Assembly (NCBI RefSeq): GCF_030766935.1
Contig: NZ_JASERL010000002.1
Span: forward strand, 496,001 to 560,000
Length of the DNA: 64,000 bases
From: Streptomyces sp. KL109B
GTDB taxonomy: Bacteria > Actinomycetota > Actinomycetes > Streptomycetales > Streptomycetaceae
Direction: 5' to 3'
A model generated the notes under the pieces. That model was not told where the DNA came from. It did not search any database and was given only the letters and a program-made list of their open reading frames with translations. A program made the translations under genes and the position numbers. Positions 34,596 to 43,205 of the stretch are shown here, piece after piece; the stretch's first letter is position 1, and each line of letters opens with the position of its first letter.

Positions 34596-35792
34596 ATGGG
34601 CGCACGCAAGCAGCGCACGGGGCAGGACTGGAAACTCCTGAAGGAGGCGTGCGCCGCGCTGTTGGAGCGGGTACCGGAACTCGTCGACGAGCACCTGCGG
34701 CGACTCTTCGCGCACTCGGACGTCTACGCGCGCGTGCTGCCGTACGACGCTCAGTGGCGGGACGCGGAGGAAGCGATACGGATCGGCATCGAGACGATCT
34801 CGGCGCCGCCCGAATCGCCGCGCAGGGACCTGGAGTACGCGGAGGACGCGGGCCGGCGCCAGGCGGCCCAGGGCCTGCCGCTGGAACTCCTCGTGCACGC
34901 CTACCGCAACGCGGGCTATCTCGTCTGGGACGCCCTGATGGAGCGCGCGGGCGGCGAACCGGCCCGCCTGAAGGCGCTGATGCGTTCGGCGACGATGGTG
35001 TGGGCTGCGGTGGACGCGCAGGCCGAGGCGGCCTCCGAGGCGTACCGGGCAACGGAGTTGGAGCTGCGGCGCCGCACCGACGAGCAGACCCAGGCACTGC
35101 TCGACGCGCTCCTCGACGGCCGCCCGACACCGGGCCTGGCCGCCCGCGCGGCGGCGGGCCTCGACCTCCCCGAGCACGGCCCGTACGCGGTGGTCGTCCT
35201 CCGCGTGGAACGGCGGGACGGCCGCGAGGCGTTCCACCGGCGTGTGCAGGATCCGACGTTCCGGTTCGTGTGGCGGATGCGGGCGGACTGCGAGGTGGGA
35301 GTCGCGGCGCTGGGCCCCGACCGCACGCTGGACGACCTCACGACGTTGCTGAACGGCCGCTGTCCGGGCCCGGGTGGCGTGAGCCCCATCGTCACGGGCC
35401 TCGCCGAACTGGGCCACGCCCGCCGCCTCGCCGAACTCGCCCTGCGCACCTGTCCTCCGGACACGACGGGCGTGGTCCGCCTCGACGAGCGCATGCCGAC
35501 GGCCCTCGTCGTCAGCCAGCCCGACCTGGCGCGGCGCCTGGTGTCGGGCGTCTTCGGCGAACTCCTCGACCTCGAACCGGCCGACCGCGCGGTCCTGTTG
35601 GAGACCCTGGACGCGTGGCTCGCGTGCGAGGGCTCGGCGGGCCGTGCGGCGGGCCGCCTGTACTGCCACCGCAACACGGTGTTCAACCGGTTGAGACGGC
35701 TTGAGCAGTTGACGTCGCGGTCGTTGTCGCGGCCGCGGGATCTGATGGAGATGACGTTGGCGTTGGACGCGTATCGGTTGTCAGCGGGGTGA
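34596..35792 (+). CDS. PucR/CdaR-type transcriptional regulator
   Basis: 398 residues from ATG 34596 with GGGAGGGGCG upstream. N-terminal helical RsbRD/GGDEF-like sensory segment (about 15-170), a central GGDEF-related domain, and the C-terminal PucR helix-turn-helix (about 345-392; RAAGRLYCHRNTVFNRLRRLEQL). This class controls purine, amino acid or sugar-acid catabolism. It is transcribed divergently from the livFGHMK operon and is the likely regulator. Its 3' end overlaps the convergent methyltransferase gene by 12 bases. Confidence 0.88.
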   Translation: MGARKQRTGQDWKLLKEACAALLERVPELVDEHLRRLFAHSDVYARVLPYDAQWRDAEEAIRIGIETISAPPESPRRDLEYAEDAGRRQAAQGLPLELLVHAYRNAGYLVWDALMERAGGEPARLKALMRSATMVWAAVDAQAEAASEAYRATELELRRRTDEQTQALLDALLDGRPTPGLAARAAAGLDLPEHGPYAVVVLRVERRDGREAFHRRVQDPTFRFVWRMRADCEVGVAALGPDRTLDDLTTLLNGRCPGPGGVSPIVTGLAELGHARRLAELALRTCPPDTTGVVRLDERMPTALVVSQPDLARRLVSGVFGELLDLEPADRAVLLETLDAWLACEGSAGRAAGRLYCHRNTVFNRLRRLEQLTSRSLSRPRDLMEMTLALDAYRLSAG

Positions 35793-36518
35793 ATCGGGGT
35801 GCGGGGTGGGCCTGGGGCGGCGGAAGAGGGCGGCGAGAAGGAAGGGGAGGCCGTAGGTGGCGGCGCCCTTCCCGTGGTCGGCCATGAGCCGAATCTCGAC
35901 CTCCTCCAACTCGGCGAAGAGATGGCGGAGTTCGTCGGGCGCGAAGGCCAGCCCGCCGCCGAGGTCGCCGCTTCGGTACAGCTCATCGTCGGACACCTCC
36001 GACCCCATCGCACCGGCCGCGAAACAGGTGAGCCCGAAGCACCCACCGGGCGCGAGCACGCGGTCGAGGAGGGCGAGATAGCCGACGCGGCGGTGCGGTG
36101 GGAGGTGATGCAGGCAGCCCGAGTCGTACACCAGGTCGTAGGTGGCGTGCGGGAGTTGCACACCGAAGATGCTCCCCTCATGGAACCGGACGGCCACGCC
36201 CGCGGCTGCGGCCCGCTCCCTCCCCCACGCCACGGCCGTTCCCGACAGGTCGACCGCGTCGACGTCGAAGCCGCGGGCGGCGAGGTGGACGGCGTTGCGG
36301 CCGGGCCCGCAGCCGAGGTCGAGCGCGCGGCCCCTCGGGCGGATCAGACCGGTGTCGAGGTGGGCGGCCAGATTCTCGTCGGCCGCGTCGACGAAGAACG
36401 GCACGTCACGCCCCCGGTCGGCGTAGAACCGGTCCCACCAGTCGGCTCCGCCGGTACAGGAGAAGACACGGTCGAGCATCTCCATGACGTCGTCCGTGGT
36501 GCGCATGTACCGCTTCAA
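35781..36518 (-). CDS. class I SAM-dependent methyltransferase (thiopurine/TehB-like)
   Basis: 245 residues starting at TTG 36518, favoured by GGCGGAGG 6-7 bases upstream; an ATG four codons later (36506) is the alternative. Motif I ALDLGCGPGRNAVHLA (about 66-80), acidic motif VDAVDLSG and YDLVYDSGCLHHLPP. This pattern is like the detoxifying methyltransferases of the TehB/TPMT group. Substrate unknown. Overlaps the PucR-type gene tail by 12 bases. Confidence 0.85.
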   Translation of the reverse strand: MKRYMRTTDDVMEMLDRVFSCTGGADWWDRFYADRGRDVPFFVDAADENLAAHLDTGLIRPRGRALDLGCGPGRNAVHLAARGFDVDAVDLSGTAVAWGRERAAAAGVAVRFHEGSIFGVQLPHATYDLVYDSGCLHHLPPHRRVGYLALLDRVLAPGGCFGLTCFAAGAMGSEVSDDELYRSGDLGGGLAFAPDELRHLFAELEEVEIRLMADHGKGAATYGLPFLLAALFRRPRPTPHPDSPR

Positions 36519-36643
36519 CGCGTCGCCTCCGCCGTCGAGTTGGCCTGTGGGCAGGCTAGCGCCGCATCCGGCGAGGTTCCCGCTGGGCGGTCTGCCGCCA
36601 TTGGTCGGTCTGCTGCCGTTGGCCAGCCTGCCACCATGGTTCC

Positions 36644-36976
36644 ATGGACGAGGAAGTCATCCCCATTCTTCGCGTCGAGGACGCCGCGGCAGCAGTCGCT
36701 TGGTACGAGCGGCTGGGCTTCGCCAAGCAGTGGGAACACCGTTTCGAGCCGGGACTTCCCGCGTTCGTCGAGGTCGTCCGGGGCGCGGTGCGATTGTTCT
36801 TGTCGGAGCACACGGGCGATGCCCGCCCCGACACCTTGGTCTACCTCCGCGTCCGTGATGTCGAGGCCATCGCCTCCGAGTTCGGTGTGCGGGCGGAGGA
36901 CGCTCCGTGGGCGCGTGAGATTGAGCTGCGCGACCCTGACGGCAACCGGCTGCGGATCGGCACGCCGACGGATTGA
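36644..36976 (+). CDS. VOC-family (glyoxalase/bleomycin-resistance-like) protein
   Basis: 110 residues, one vicinal-oxygen-chelate module pair: IPILRVEDAAAAVAWYERLGF and EIELRDPDGNRLRIGTP. It has the length of bleomycin-binding or antibiotic-sequestering dimers rather than of two-module dioxygenases. Metal ligands cannot be assigned securely. Upstream (36575-36640) is an imperfect repeat of about 18-21 bp. Confidence 0.82.
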   Translation: MDEEVIPILRVEDAAAAVAWYERLGFAKQWEHRFEPGLPAFVEVVRGAVRLFLSEHTGDARPDTLVYLRVRDVEAIASEFGVRAEDAPWAREIELRDPDGNRLRIGTPTD

Positions 36977-37394
36977 CCATCGCGGGCGGCGCGCGGTGCA
37001 GGTGGCGGTGCCGGGCGGGTTCGCACGCAGGGACAGGCCGCACAAGGGGGCGAGGCTGGGGCGGGTCGGCGTTGACGGGTGCGCGCGGAGACGGTTCCCG
37101 CGCGGTACCGCGCTGAGCACGGTTTCCCCGCCGTCGTGACGCGGCGCGGCGGTCACGACGGGCGCCGCCCCAGCCCGCCCACGCGGGGCCGAAGCCCCCG
37201 GAGGGGGCGGGTGGGTGGGAGATGAGCGAGGGGCGGCGCAGCCGGAGGCGTCGGCCTCGGCGCCGGGGCACAAGGCCGGCGCGGACGGGGGCGTCGGCCC
37301 CCGGGCCGGGGCACAGGGCCGAAGGGGCCCAGCCACGTGCGGGGCCGGGCACGGCGCCGCGCAACGGGGCCCCGAAACCGCCGGAGGCGCACGC
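36977..37394. other. GC-extreme intergenic region
   Basis: 418 bp with no supportable gene. It contains a GGGGC-cgaa-GCCCC hairpin near 37180 and a 17-bp direct repeat with one change, GCCGGGGCACAAGGCCG (37262-37278 and 37305-37321). Reading frames here are low-complexity Pro/Arg/Gly-rich and look non-coding. It is downstream of both flanking genes, so it may act in termination. Confidence 0.55.
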
Positions 37395-38546
37395 TCAGCG
37401 CAGGAAGTCCGACCCGATGCGTGCCGCGACGTCCTCCAGGATGGGCCCCGCCTCGGCGATGCAGCGGGACACGTCCGGCTCCACGTCCGTGAGGGCGTAC
37501 GCGCGGCGGATACCGGCGCGGCCCAGGGACTCCGCCGGCAGCGCGAGCCGCCCGCACACGGCGACGACCTCGATGCCCGCCGCCCGCGCCGCCGCCGCGA
37601 CGCCCGCCGGTGCCTTGCCGTGCAGCGTCTGCTCGTCCAGCGAACCCTCACCCGTGATCACGAGCTCGGCCCGCTCAAGCGCCGGCGCGAAGCCGAGGAC
37701 GTCGAGCATGACCTCGATGCCGGGCCGGAAGCTCGCACCCAGGCCGACCAGCGCCCCGTACCCGATCCCACCCGCCGCACCGGCCCCCGGCGACTCCGCG
37801 TACTCCAGCGCCTTCGGCCCCACCGCCTGCGACAGCACCTTCGCGAAGTGGCCGAGCGCTGCGTCCAGTTCGGCGACGTCCTCCGGGGACGCGCCCTTCT
37901 GCGGACCGTAGATCGCGGGCGCGCCCTTCGGCCCGGTCAGCGGATTGTCGACGTCGCTGGCGAGCACGAACTCGATGTCGGCGAGGCGTGGATCGAGCCC
38001 GGAGAGGTCGGCCGAGGCAAGACCCGCGAGCGCGCCCCCACCGGGCCCGACGGGCGCGCCCTCCGCGTCGAGCAGCCGCGCGCCCAACGCGGCCAGCATG
38101 CCCGCGCCACCGTCCGTCGTGGCGCTGCCACCGACGCCGAACACGATCGTGCGCGCCCCGGCGTCCAGCGCCGCCGTGATCACCTCACCGGATCCGTACG
38201 TCGTCGACGTGAGCGGCGCGAACTCGCCCTCGGGCAGCAGCTGGAGGCCGGACGCCTCCGCCATCTCCACGACCGCCGTGCCGTCCCGCAGCGCGTACGC
38301 CGCCGTCACCGGCTCCCCGATCGGCCCCGTCACCCGGACCTCACGGCGCTCGAACCCGGCCGCGACCGCCGCCGCCACCGTGCCGTCCCCGCCGTCCGCG
38401 ACCGGCACGGACTCCACCGTGACCTCCGGCGCGATCCGGTGCAGGCCCGCCGTCACACGCTGTGCGACCTGCACCGCGGTGAGCGAGCCCTTGAACTTGT
38501 CCGCCGCGATCAACACGTGCCGCGCGGCCTGTGCAGCGTCCGCCAC
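37395..38546 (-). CDS. glxK: glycerate kinase (GarK/GlxK type)
   Basis: 383 residues from GTG 38546 with GGGGAGAG upstream. Type-2 glycerate kinase: N-terminal IAADKFKGSLTA (phosphate/glycerate site), VPVADGGDGTV, FGVGGSATTDGGAGML, and ITGEGSLDEQTLHGKAP near the C-terminus. Makes 2- or 3-phosphoglycerate from glycerate in glyoxylate/serine or allantoin breakdown. It could connect to the glyoxylate output of the ethylmalonyl-CoA pathway encoded elsewhere in the window, but no other glycerate gene is adjacent. Divergent from the ADP-ribosylglycohydrolase gene. Confidence 0.93.
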   Translation of the reverse strand: MADAAQAARHVLIAADKFKGSLTAVQVAQRVTAGLHRIAPEVTVESVPVADGGDGTVAAAVAAGFERREVRVTGPIGEPVTAAYALRDGTAVVEMAEASGLQLLPEGEFAPLTSTTYGSGEVITAALDAGARTIVFGVGGSATTDGGAGMLAALGARLLDAEGAPVGPGGGALAGLASADLSGLDPRLADIEFVLASDVDNPLTGPKGAPAIYGPQKGASPEDVAELDAALGHFAKVLSQAVGPKALEYAESPGAGAAGGIGYGALVGLGASFRPGIEVMLDVLGFAPALERAELVITGEGSLDEQTLHGKAPAGVAAAARAAGIEVVAVCGRLALPAESLGRAGIRRAYALTDVEPDVSRCIAEAGPILEDVAARIGSDFLR

Positions 38547-38585
38547 CTTGCTCTCCCCTTGCTGTTCACGCCTTGATCGCGTCTC

Positions 38586-38621
38586 GATCGCGTCGATCGT
38601 CGATGCCGATCGCGTCGATCG
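38586..38621. repeat. 14-bp direct repeats upstream of glxK
   Basis: GATCGCGTCGATCG at 38586-38599 and again at 38608-38621, 22 bp apart (about two helical turns), with a further GATCGCGTC at 38575. They lie about 40-75 bases upstream of the GTG of glxK in the divergent gap and look like paired regulator sites. Confidence 0.6.
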
Positions 38622-38795
38622 CTGATCACCTCAAGGCAGTCGCGCCGCTGCGACCTTAACCGCAGGAGGGGGCCGCTGCCCATGGCCGTCCGGCCTGCGG
38701 ACCGGCCACCGCCGCCGAAATATCCGCACAACGATGTGCAAACCAGGGCGACCGCCGATACACCGTTGATCTTCAAAAGCGGGTACACCGGTGTC

Positions 38796-39896
38796 ATGAC
38801 GCCATCGAGCCCCGGGCTCAGCGACCTCCCCGAACGCAACCTCCCCGAACGCGACCTCTCCGACCGCGTACTCGGCGGCTGGCTCGGCCGCGTCGCGGGC
38901 AACATGCTCGGCAAACCGGTCGAACAGGGCGAGGTGTGGACGCGCGAGCGCATCGACCGCTATCTGCGGCAGGCCGAGGCGCTGCCCCTGACCGACTACC
39001 TCCCCGAACCCCCTTCGCAGGACATCGCCCTCGCCCTGCGCCCCGAGTGGCGCCACTGCGTACGCGGCCGCATCCACGGCAGTTGCCGCGACGACGACGT
39101 GGACTACACGGTGCTCGGCCTGCACCTCCTGGAGACGCACGGCTTCGCGTTCACCACGGAGCAGGTCGGCGAGCTGTGGCTGCTCCGCCTCCCGTACCTC
39201 CAGACGTACACCGCGGAGCGCGCCGCGTACCGGAATCTCGCGAACGGCCTGAAGCCGCCGCTCACGGCGACGTACGACAACCCCCACCAGGAGTGGATCG
39301 GCGCCCTGATCCGCGCGGACATCTTCGCCCTGACCAACCCCGGCGCCCCGCGTCGCGCCGCCGCCCTGGCCCGCCGCGACGCCGTCCTCTCGCACACCGG
39401 CAACGGCGTCTACGGCGCGATGTGGGCCGCCGCCCTGATCTCCGCCGCCTTCACCGCGCCGACCCCGCGCGCCGCCCTCGACGCCGCGCTCGCCGTGATC
39501 CCCGCGAGCAGCCGCCTCGCCCGCGTCGTACGCCGCACCGCGTCCCTCCACGACTCGCGCCTCACCTGGGAGGAGACCCTCGCGACGGTCACCGCGGAGA
39601 CGGCCGGCCTGGGCTGGATCCACACCGTCCCGAACGCCGCCGTACTCACCGCCGGCCTGCTCTACGGCGACGGGGACTTCACCCGCACCGTCGCCCTCAC
39701 CGTCCGCGGCGGCCTCGACACCGACTCCAACGGCGCGACGGCCGGTTGCTTCGCGGGCGTCCTGTGCGGCGCCGCGGCCATCCCGCCGCAGTGGACCGAC
39801 CCCCTGGAGGACCGGATCCGCAGCGCCGTCTTCGGCTTCGACGGTGTACGCCTCAGTGAACTGGCCGAGCGGACGGCGGCGTTGGCGCAACTCTGA
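38796..39896 (+). CDS. ADP-ribosylglycohydrolase family protein
   Basis: 366 residues from ATG 38796. All-helical DraG/ARH fold with the metal-binding signatures CRDDDVDYTVLG (about 91-102) and the C-terminal RGGLDTDSNGATAG. The first motif is DDD-x-D rather than the common TDDT, which marks a divergent branch. The family removes ADP-ribose from proteins, DNA or small molecules using two Mg ions. It is followed on the same strand by nucleoside hydrolase, MFS permease and sirtuin genes. Near the N-terminus a 15-bp tandem repeat encodes DLPERNLPERDLSDR. Confidence 0.87.
   Translation: MTPSSPGLSDLPERNLPERDLSDRVLGGWLGRVAGNMLGKPVEQGEVWTRERIDRYLRQAEALPLTDYLPEPPSQDIALALRPEWRHCVRGRIHGSCRDDDVDYTVLGLHLLETHGFAFTTEQVGELWLLRLPYLQTYTAERAAYRNLANGLKPPLTATYDNPHQEWIGALIRADIFALTNPGAPRRAAALARRDAVLSHTGNGVYGAMWAAALISAAFTAPTPRAALDAALAVIPASSRLARVVRRTASLHDSRLTWEETLATVTAETAGLGWIHTVPNAAVLTAGLLYGDGDFTRTVALTVRGGLDTDSNGATAGCFAGVLCGAAAIPPQWTDPLEDRIRSAVFGFDGVRLSELAERTAALAQL
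38823..38867. repeat. 15-bp x 3 tandem repeat in the ADP-ribosylglycohydrolase N-terminus
   Basis: Units at 38823-38837, 38838-38852 and 38853-38867 (GACCTCCCCGAACGC and close variants) encode DLPER/NLPER/DLSDR, residues about 10-24. Confidence 0.9.
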
Positions 39897-39939
39897 GCCG
39901 CCCCGCGCCGCCGTCCGGGCCCCCGCACATCTACGCGCG

Positions 39940-39969
39940 TTGACATCTCCTGTGGCGACGCGGCATGTT
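39940..39969 (+). promoter_or_regulatory. predicted promoter of the nucleoside hydrolase gene
   Basis: A perfect -35 TTGACA (39940-39945), 18-base spacer and CATGTT (39964-39969). The start codon lies 47 bases further on. The -10 is a weak match, so an activator is possible. Confidence 0.5.
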
Positions 39970-40015
39970 TCCGTGGACAGTTTTTCTGTAAACGAGAGCA
40001 AAGGGGCTCGAACCG

Positions 40016-40996
40016 GTGGCCAGGAAGATCATCCTCGACTGCGACCCGGGTCATGACGACGCGGTCGCGATGTTGCTCGCGCACGGCAATCCCGACATCG
40101 AGCTGGTCGCCGTGACCACCGTCGTCGGCAACCAGACCCTTGAGAAGGTGACCCGCAACGCCCTCTCCGTGGCGGCGATCGCCGGGATCACCGGGGTGCC
40201 GTTCGCGGCGGGCTGCCCGCGGCCACTGATCCGTACGATCGAGACCGCGCCCGAGATCCACGGCGACACGGGCCTCGACGGCCCCGACCTCCCCGCCCCC
40301 GCCTTCGCGCTCGACGAGCGGCACGCGGTGGACCTGATCATCGACACGGTCATGGCGCACGAGCCCGGCGAGATCACCATCGTGCCGACCGCCGGTCTCA
40401 CGAACATCGCGCTCGCCGCGCGCAAGGAGCCGCGCATCGTCGAGCGGGTGCGCGAGGTCGTCCTGATGGGCGGCGGCTACCACGAGGGCAACTGGAGCCC
40501 GGTCGCCGAGTTCAACATCGTGATCGACCCCGAGGCCGCGCACATCGTCTTCAACGAGGAGTGGCCGGTGACGATGGTCGGCCTCGACCTCACCCACCAG
40601 GCGCTCGCCACCCCCGAGGTCGAGAAGAAGATCGCCGCCGTCGGCACGAAGCCGGCCCGCTTCGTCCTCGAACTGCTCGACTTCTTCCGCGAGGCCTACC
40701 GCGAGAACCAGGGCTTCGAGCACCCGCCGGTGCACGACCCGTGCGCCGTCGCGTACGTCATCGACCCGAGTGTCATGACCGTCCGCAAGGCCCCCGTCGA
40801 CATCGAGCTGCGCGGCTCGCTGACCCTCGGCATGACGGTCACCGACCTGCGCGCGCCCGCTCCCGACGACTGCCACACCCAGGTCGCCGTCGACCTCGAC
40901 CACGAGCGGTTCTGGAACCTCGTCGTCGACGCCCTGGCCCGCATCGGCGAGCCCGGCGACGGGAACGGCGGCGAGAACGGGGCGCCCTCCGCATGA
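40016..40996 (+). CDS. inosine/uridine-preferring nucleoside hydrolase
   Basis: 326 residues from GTG 40016, with AAAGGGG upstream. Calcium-dependent nucleoside hydrolase: N-terminal KIILDCDPGHDDAVAM (D-x-D-x-x-x-D-D cluster, about residues 8-15), VLMGGGYHEGNWSPVAEFNI, and the late HDPCAVAYV (metal aspartate and histidine). It releases ribose and base from nucleosides in the cytoplasm. The MFS permease gene starts within its stop (ATGA), indicating co-translation, so the permease probably brings in its nucleoside substrate. Confidence 0.93.
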   Translation: MARKIILDCDPGHDDAVAMLLAHGNPDIELVAVTTVVGNQTLEKVTRNALSVAAIAGITGVPFAAGCPRPLIRTIETAPEIHGDTGLDGPDLPAPAFALDERHAVDLIIDTVMAHEPGEITIVPTAGLTNIALAARKEPRIVERVREVVLMGGGYHEGNWSPVAEFNIVIDPEAAHIVFNEEWPVTMVGLDLTHQALATPEVEKKIAAVGTKPARFVLELLDFFREAYRENQGFEHPPVHDPCAVAYVIDPSVMTVRKAPVDIELRGSLTLGMTVTDLRAPAPDDCHTQVAVDLDHERFWNLVVDALARIGEPGDGNGGENGAPSA

Positions 40997-42438
40997 ACGT
41001 CGCCGCCTCCTCCCCCCACTCCGCGCCCGGCGGCCCCGACGCACGCCGCCCGGTCCGGATCGGCGCGCTCATGGTCGCGCTGCTCGCGGCCAGCTTCGCC
41101 TTCCAGCTCAACGCCTCGATGCTCAGCCCCGCGCTCGCCACGATGGCCGACGAACTGGACACGACCGCGTCCGCGATCGGCGTCACGCAGACCGCGTTCT
41201 TCACGGCCGCGGCCCTCTTCTCGCTGTTCCTGCCGCGCCTCGGCGACCTGATCGGCCGCCGCAAGGTGCTGACCGGGATGATGGTCCTGATGGCCGTCGG
41301 GTGCGTGATCTCCGCGCTCGCGACCTCCGTCGGGATGCTCGCCGTCGGCCGCGTCATCCAGGGCGCGTCGGGCCCCACCATCCCCCTCGCGCTCATCATG
41401 CTGCGCGTCGAGGTCCCCGACCCCAAGCGGTACGGCACCCTCATGGGCGTCGTCACCGCCGTCAACGGCGGCATCGCGGGCGTCGACTCCTTCGCGGGCG
41501 GCTCGCTCGCCGAGCACTACGGCTACGCCTCGATCTTCTGGGTCATGACCGCCTTCGCGGTCCTCTCGGCCGTGCTCGTACGGCTCTTCGCCCCGGAGTC
41601 CCGCGCGGACGAGCGGCCCGCCATGGACTGGCCGGGCGTGCTGCTCCTGGTGATCTCCGTCGGCGCGCTGCTCATCGCCTTCAACGAGGCGGGCAAGCTG
41701 GCCGCCGCGAACTGGCCGCTGGCGATCGGCCTGCTGATCGTGGCCGCCGTCGCGTTCTGGGCGTTCTGGCGGATGGAGAACCGCTCCTCGCACCCGCTGG
41801 TCACCACACACCTCCTGAAGCGCCGCGCGACGTGGTCGCTTCTCCTCTCCACGATGCTCACCATGACCGGCGTCTTCGCCATCATGAATGGCCTGCTGCC
41901 CGGCTTCGCCCAGGACACCTCGGTAGGCCTCGGCCTCGGCGCCGAGGGCGCCACCTGGTGGACGCTCACCCCGTACGCGCTCGCGGGCCTCGCCATGGGC
42001 CCGATCTCGGGCCGCCTCGCGGCGACGTACGGCTACGGTCGCATCCTGCGCACGGGCCTGATCGCCACGGCGGTCTCCACGATCCTCGCGCTGCTGACCC
42101 TCCAGACGGACTCCTCGGGCCTGCTGCTCGCGGTCTCGATCCTCCTCGGCGTCACCTACGCGGGCATGGCCAACATCATGCTGAACGGCCTCGGCATCGT
42201 GCTCTCCCCGCGCGAGAACCCCGGCTTCCTGCCGGGCCTCAACGCGGGCTGCTTCAACCTCGGCGCGGGCCTCAGCTTCGTGGTCCTGTACGCGGCGATG
42301 GACGCGGTCGCCCCCGCCGACGGCACCTCGGTGGGCGGCTACAGCGCGGGGGTCGTGGCGGGCCTCGTCCTCATCGTGGCGGCCCTGTTCACTTCGCTGC
42401 TGATCCCGAAGCCGGTGCACGCGGAGGAGACGGACTGA
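40993..42438 (+). CDS. MFS transporter, probable nucleoside/ribosyl-compound permease
   Basis: 481 residues from ATG 40993, 12-14 helices. Family loop LPRLGDLIGRRKVL between helices 2 and 3 (G-D-x-x-G-R-R), and GRVIQGASGPTIPLALIM in helix 4, as in the DHA2-like group. Direction (import or export) cannot be read from sequence; ATGA coupling to the nucleoside hydrolase favours nucleoside uptake. Its stop codon overlaps a CTGACC-gaa-GGTCAG inverted repeat that is part of the promoter of the sirtuin gene. Confidence 0.87.
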   Translation: MNVAASSPHSAPGGPDARRPVRIGALMVALLAASFAFQLNASMLSPALATMADELDTTASAIGVTQTAFFTAAALFSLFLPRLGDLIGRRKVLTGMMVLMAVGCVISALATSVGMLAVGRVIQGASGPTIPLALIMLRVEVPDPKRYGTLMGVVTAVNGGIAGVDSFAGGSLAEHYGYASIFWVMTAFAVLSAVLVRLFAPESRADERPAMDWPGVLLLVISVGALLIAFNEAGKLAAANWPLAIGLLIVAAVAFWAFWRMENRSSHPLVTTHLLKRRATWSLLLSTMLTMTGVFAIMNGLLPGFAQDTSVGLGLGAEGATWWTLTPYALAGLAMGPISGRLAATYGYGRILRTGLIATAVSTILALLTLQTDSSGLLLAVSILLGVTYAGMANIMLNGLGIVLSPRENPGFLPGLNAGCFNLGAGLSFVVLYAAMDAVAPADGTSVGGYSAGVVAGLVLIVAALFTSLLIPKPVHAEETD

Positions 42439-42471
42439 CCGAAGGTCAGGTGCTGTCCTACGCTCGGTGTC
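42435..42471 (+). promoter_or_regulatory. promoter for a probably leaderless sirtuin mRNA
   Basis: CTGACC (42435-42440) and TACGCT (42459-42464) spaced by 18 bases; the start ATG at 42472 lies 7 bases after the -10, and no ribosome-binding site precedes it. The -35 is one arm of the inverted repeat CTGACC-gaa-GGTCAG. Confidence 0.5.
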
Positions 42472-43194
42472 ATGACCTTGGTTGCGATCCTCACCGGCGC
42501 CGGTATCAGCACGGACTCCGGGATCCCGGACTACCGCGGCCCGGACGGCGTCTGGACCAAGGACCCCGACGCCGAGAAGCTCGTCACGTACGAGTACTAC
42601 ATGAACGACCCGGAGATCCGGCGCCGCGCCTGGCAGGTGCGGCGCCGGGCGGTCACGCTCACCGCCGAACCGAACCCCGCGCACCGCGCCATCGCGGACC
42701 TCTCCGAACACTCCGGCGTCGCCACCCGCGTCATCACGCAGAACGTCGACGGCCTGCACCAGCTCGCGGGCACGCCGCCCGGCAAGGTCCTCGAACTGCA
42801 CGGATCAGCCCGACAGTTCATGTGCACACAGTGCGACACCCGCGGCCCCATGGCGGAGGCGCTCGCCCGCCTGGACGCCGGTGAGGACGATCCGCTGTGC
42901 CTGCTGTGCGGCGGCATCCTGAAGTCGACGACGATCATGTTCGGCGAACAGCTCGACCCCCTCGTCCTCGGCAAGGCCGTCGAGATCACCAAGGCCTGCG
43001 AGCTCTTCTTCGCCATCGGCTCCTCCCTCCAGGTCCACCCGGCCGCCGGCCTCGCGTCCCTCGCCGCCGACCACGGCGCCCGTCTGACCATCGTCAACGC
43101 CGAACCGACCCCGTACGACGACATCGCCGACGAGGTCGTACGGGAGCCGATCGGGACGGCGGTGCCGAGGCTGTTGGCGGAGGTGGCTCCCTAG
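42472..43194 (+). CDS. cobB: Sir2-family NAD-dependent protein deacylase
   Basis: 240 residues, complete bacterial sirtuin. NAD-binding LTGAGISTDSGIPDYRG (about 7-23), TQNVDGLHQLAG, catalytic H110 and a Zn site formed by C118, C121, C143 and C146. It removes acetyl (or other acyl) groups from lysines, yielding O-acyl-ADP-ribose and nicotinamide; acyl-CoA synthetases are typical targets. Probably transcribed from its own promoter as a leaderless mRNA. The macrodomain protein encoded 2 kb away can hydrolyse its product. Convergent with ogt (11-base gap). Confidence 0.95.
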   Translation: MTLVAILTGAGISTDSGIPDYRGPDGVWTKDPDAEKLVTYEYYMNDPEIRRRAWQVRRRAVTLTAEPNPAHRAIADLSEHSGVATRVITQNVDGLHQLAGTPPGKVLELHGSARQFMCTQCDTRGPMAEALARLDAGEDDPLCLLCGGILKSTTIMFGEQLDPLVLGKAVEITKACELFFAIGSSLQVHPAAGLASLAADHGARLTIVNAEPTPYDDIADEVVREPIGTAVPRLLAEVAP

Positions 43195-43205
43195 CCGGGG
43201 TGCCC

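Noticed and set aside
37182..37395. Plus-strand reading frames in the GC-extreme gap after the VOC gene
   Set aside because: Composition is low-complexity Pro/Arg/Gly, with no domain and no ribosome site; antisense or non-coding.
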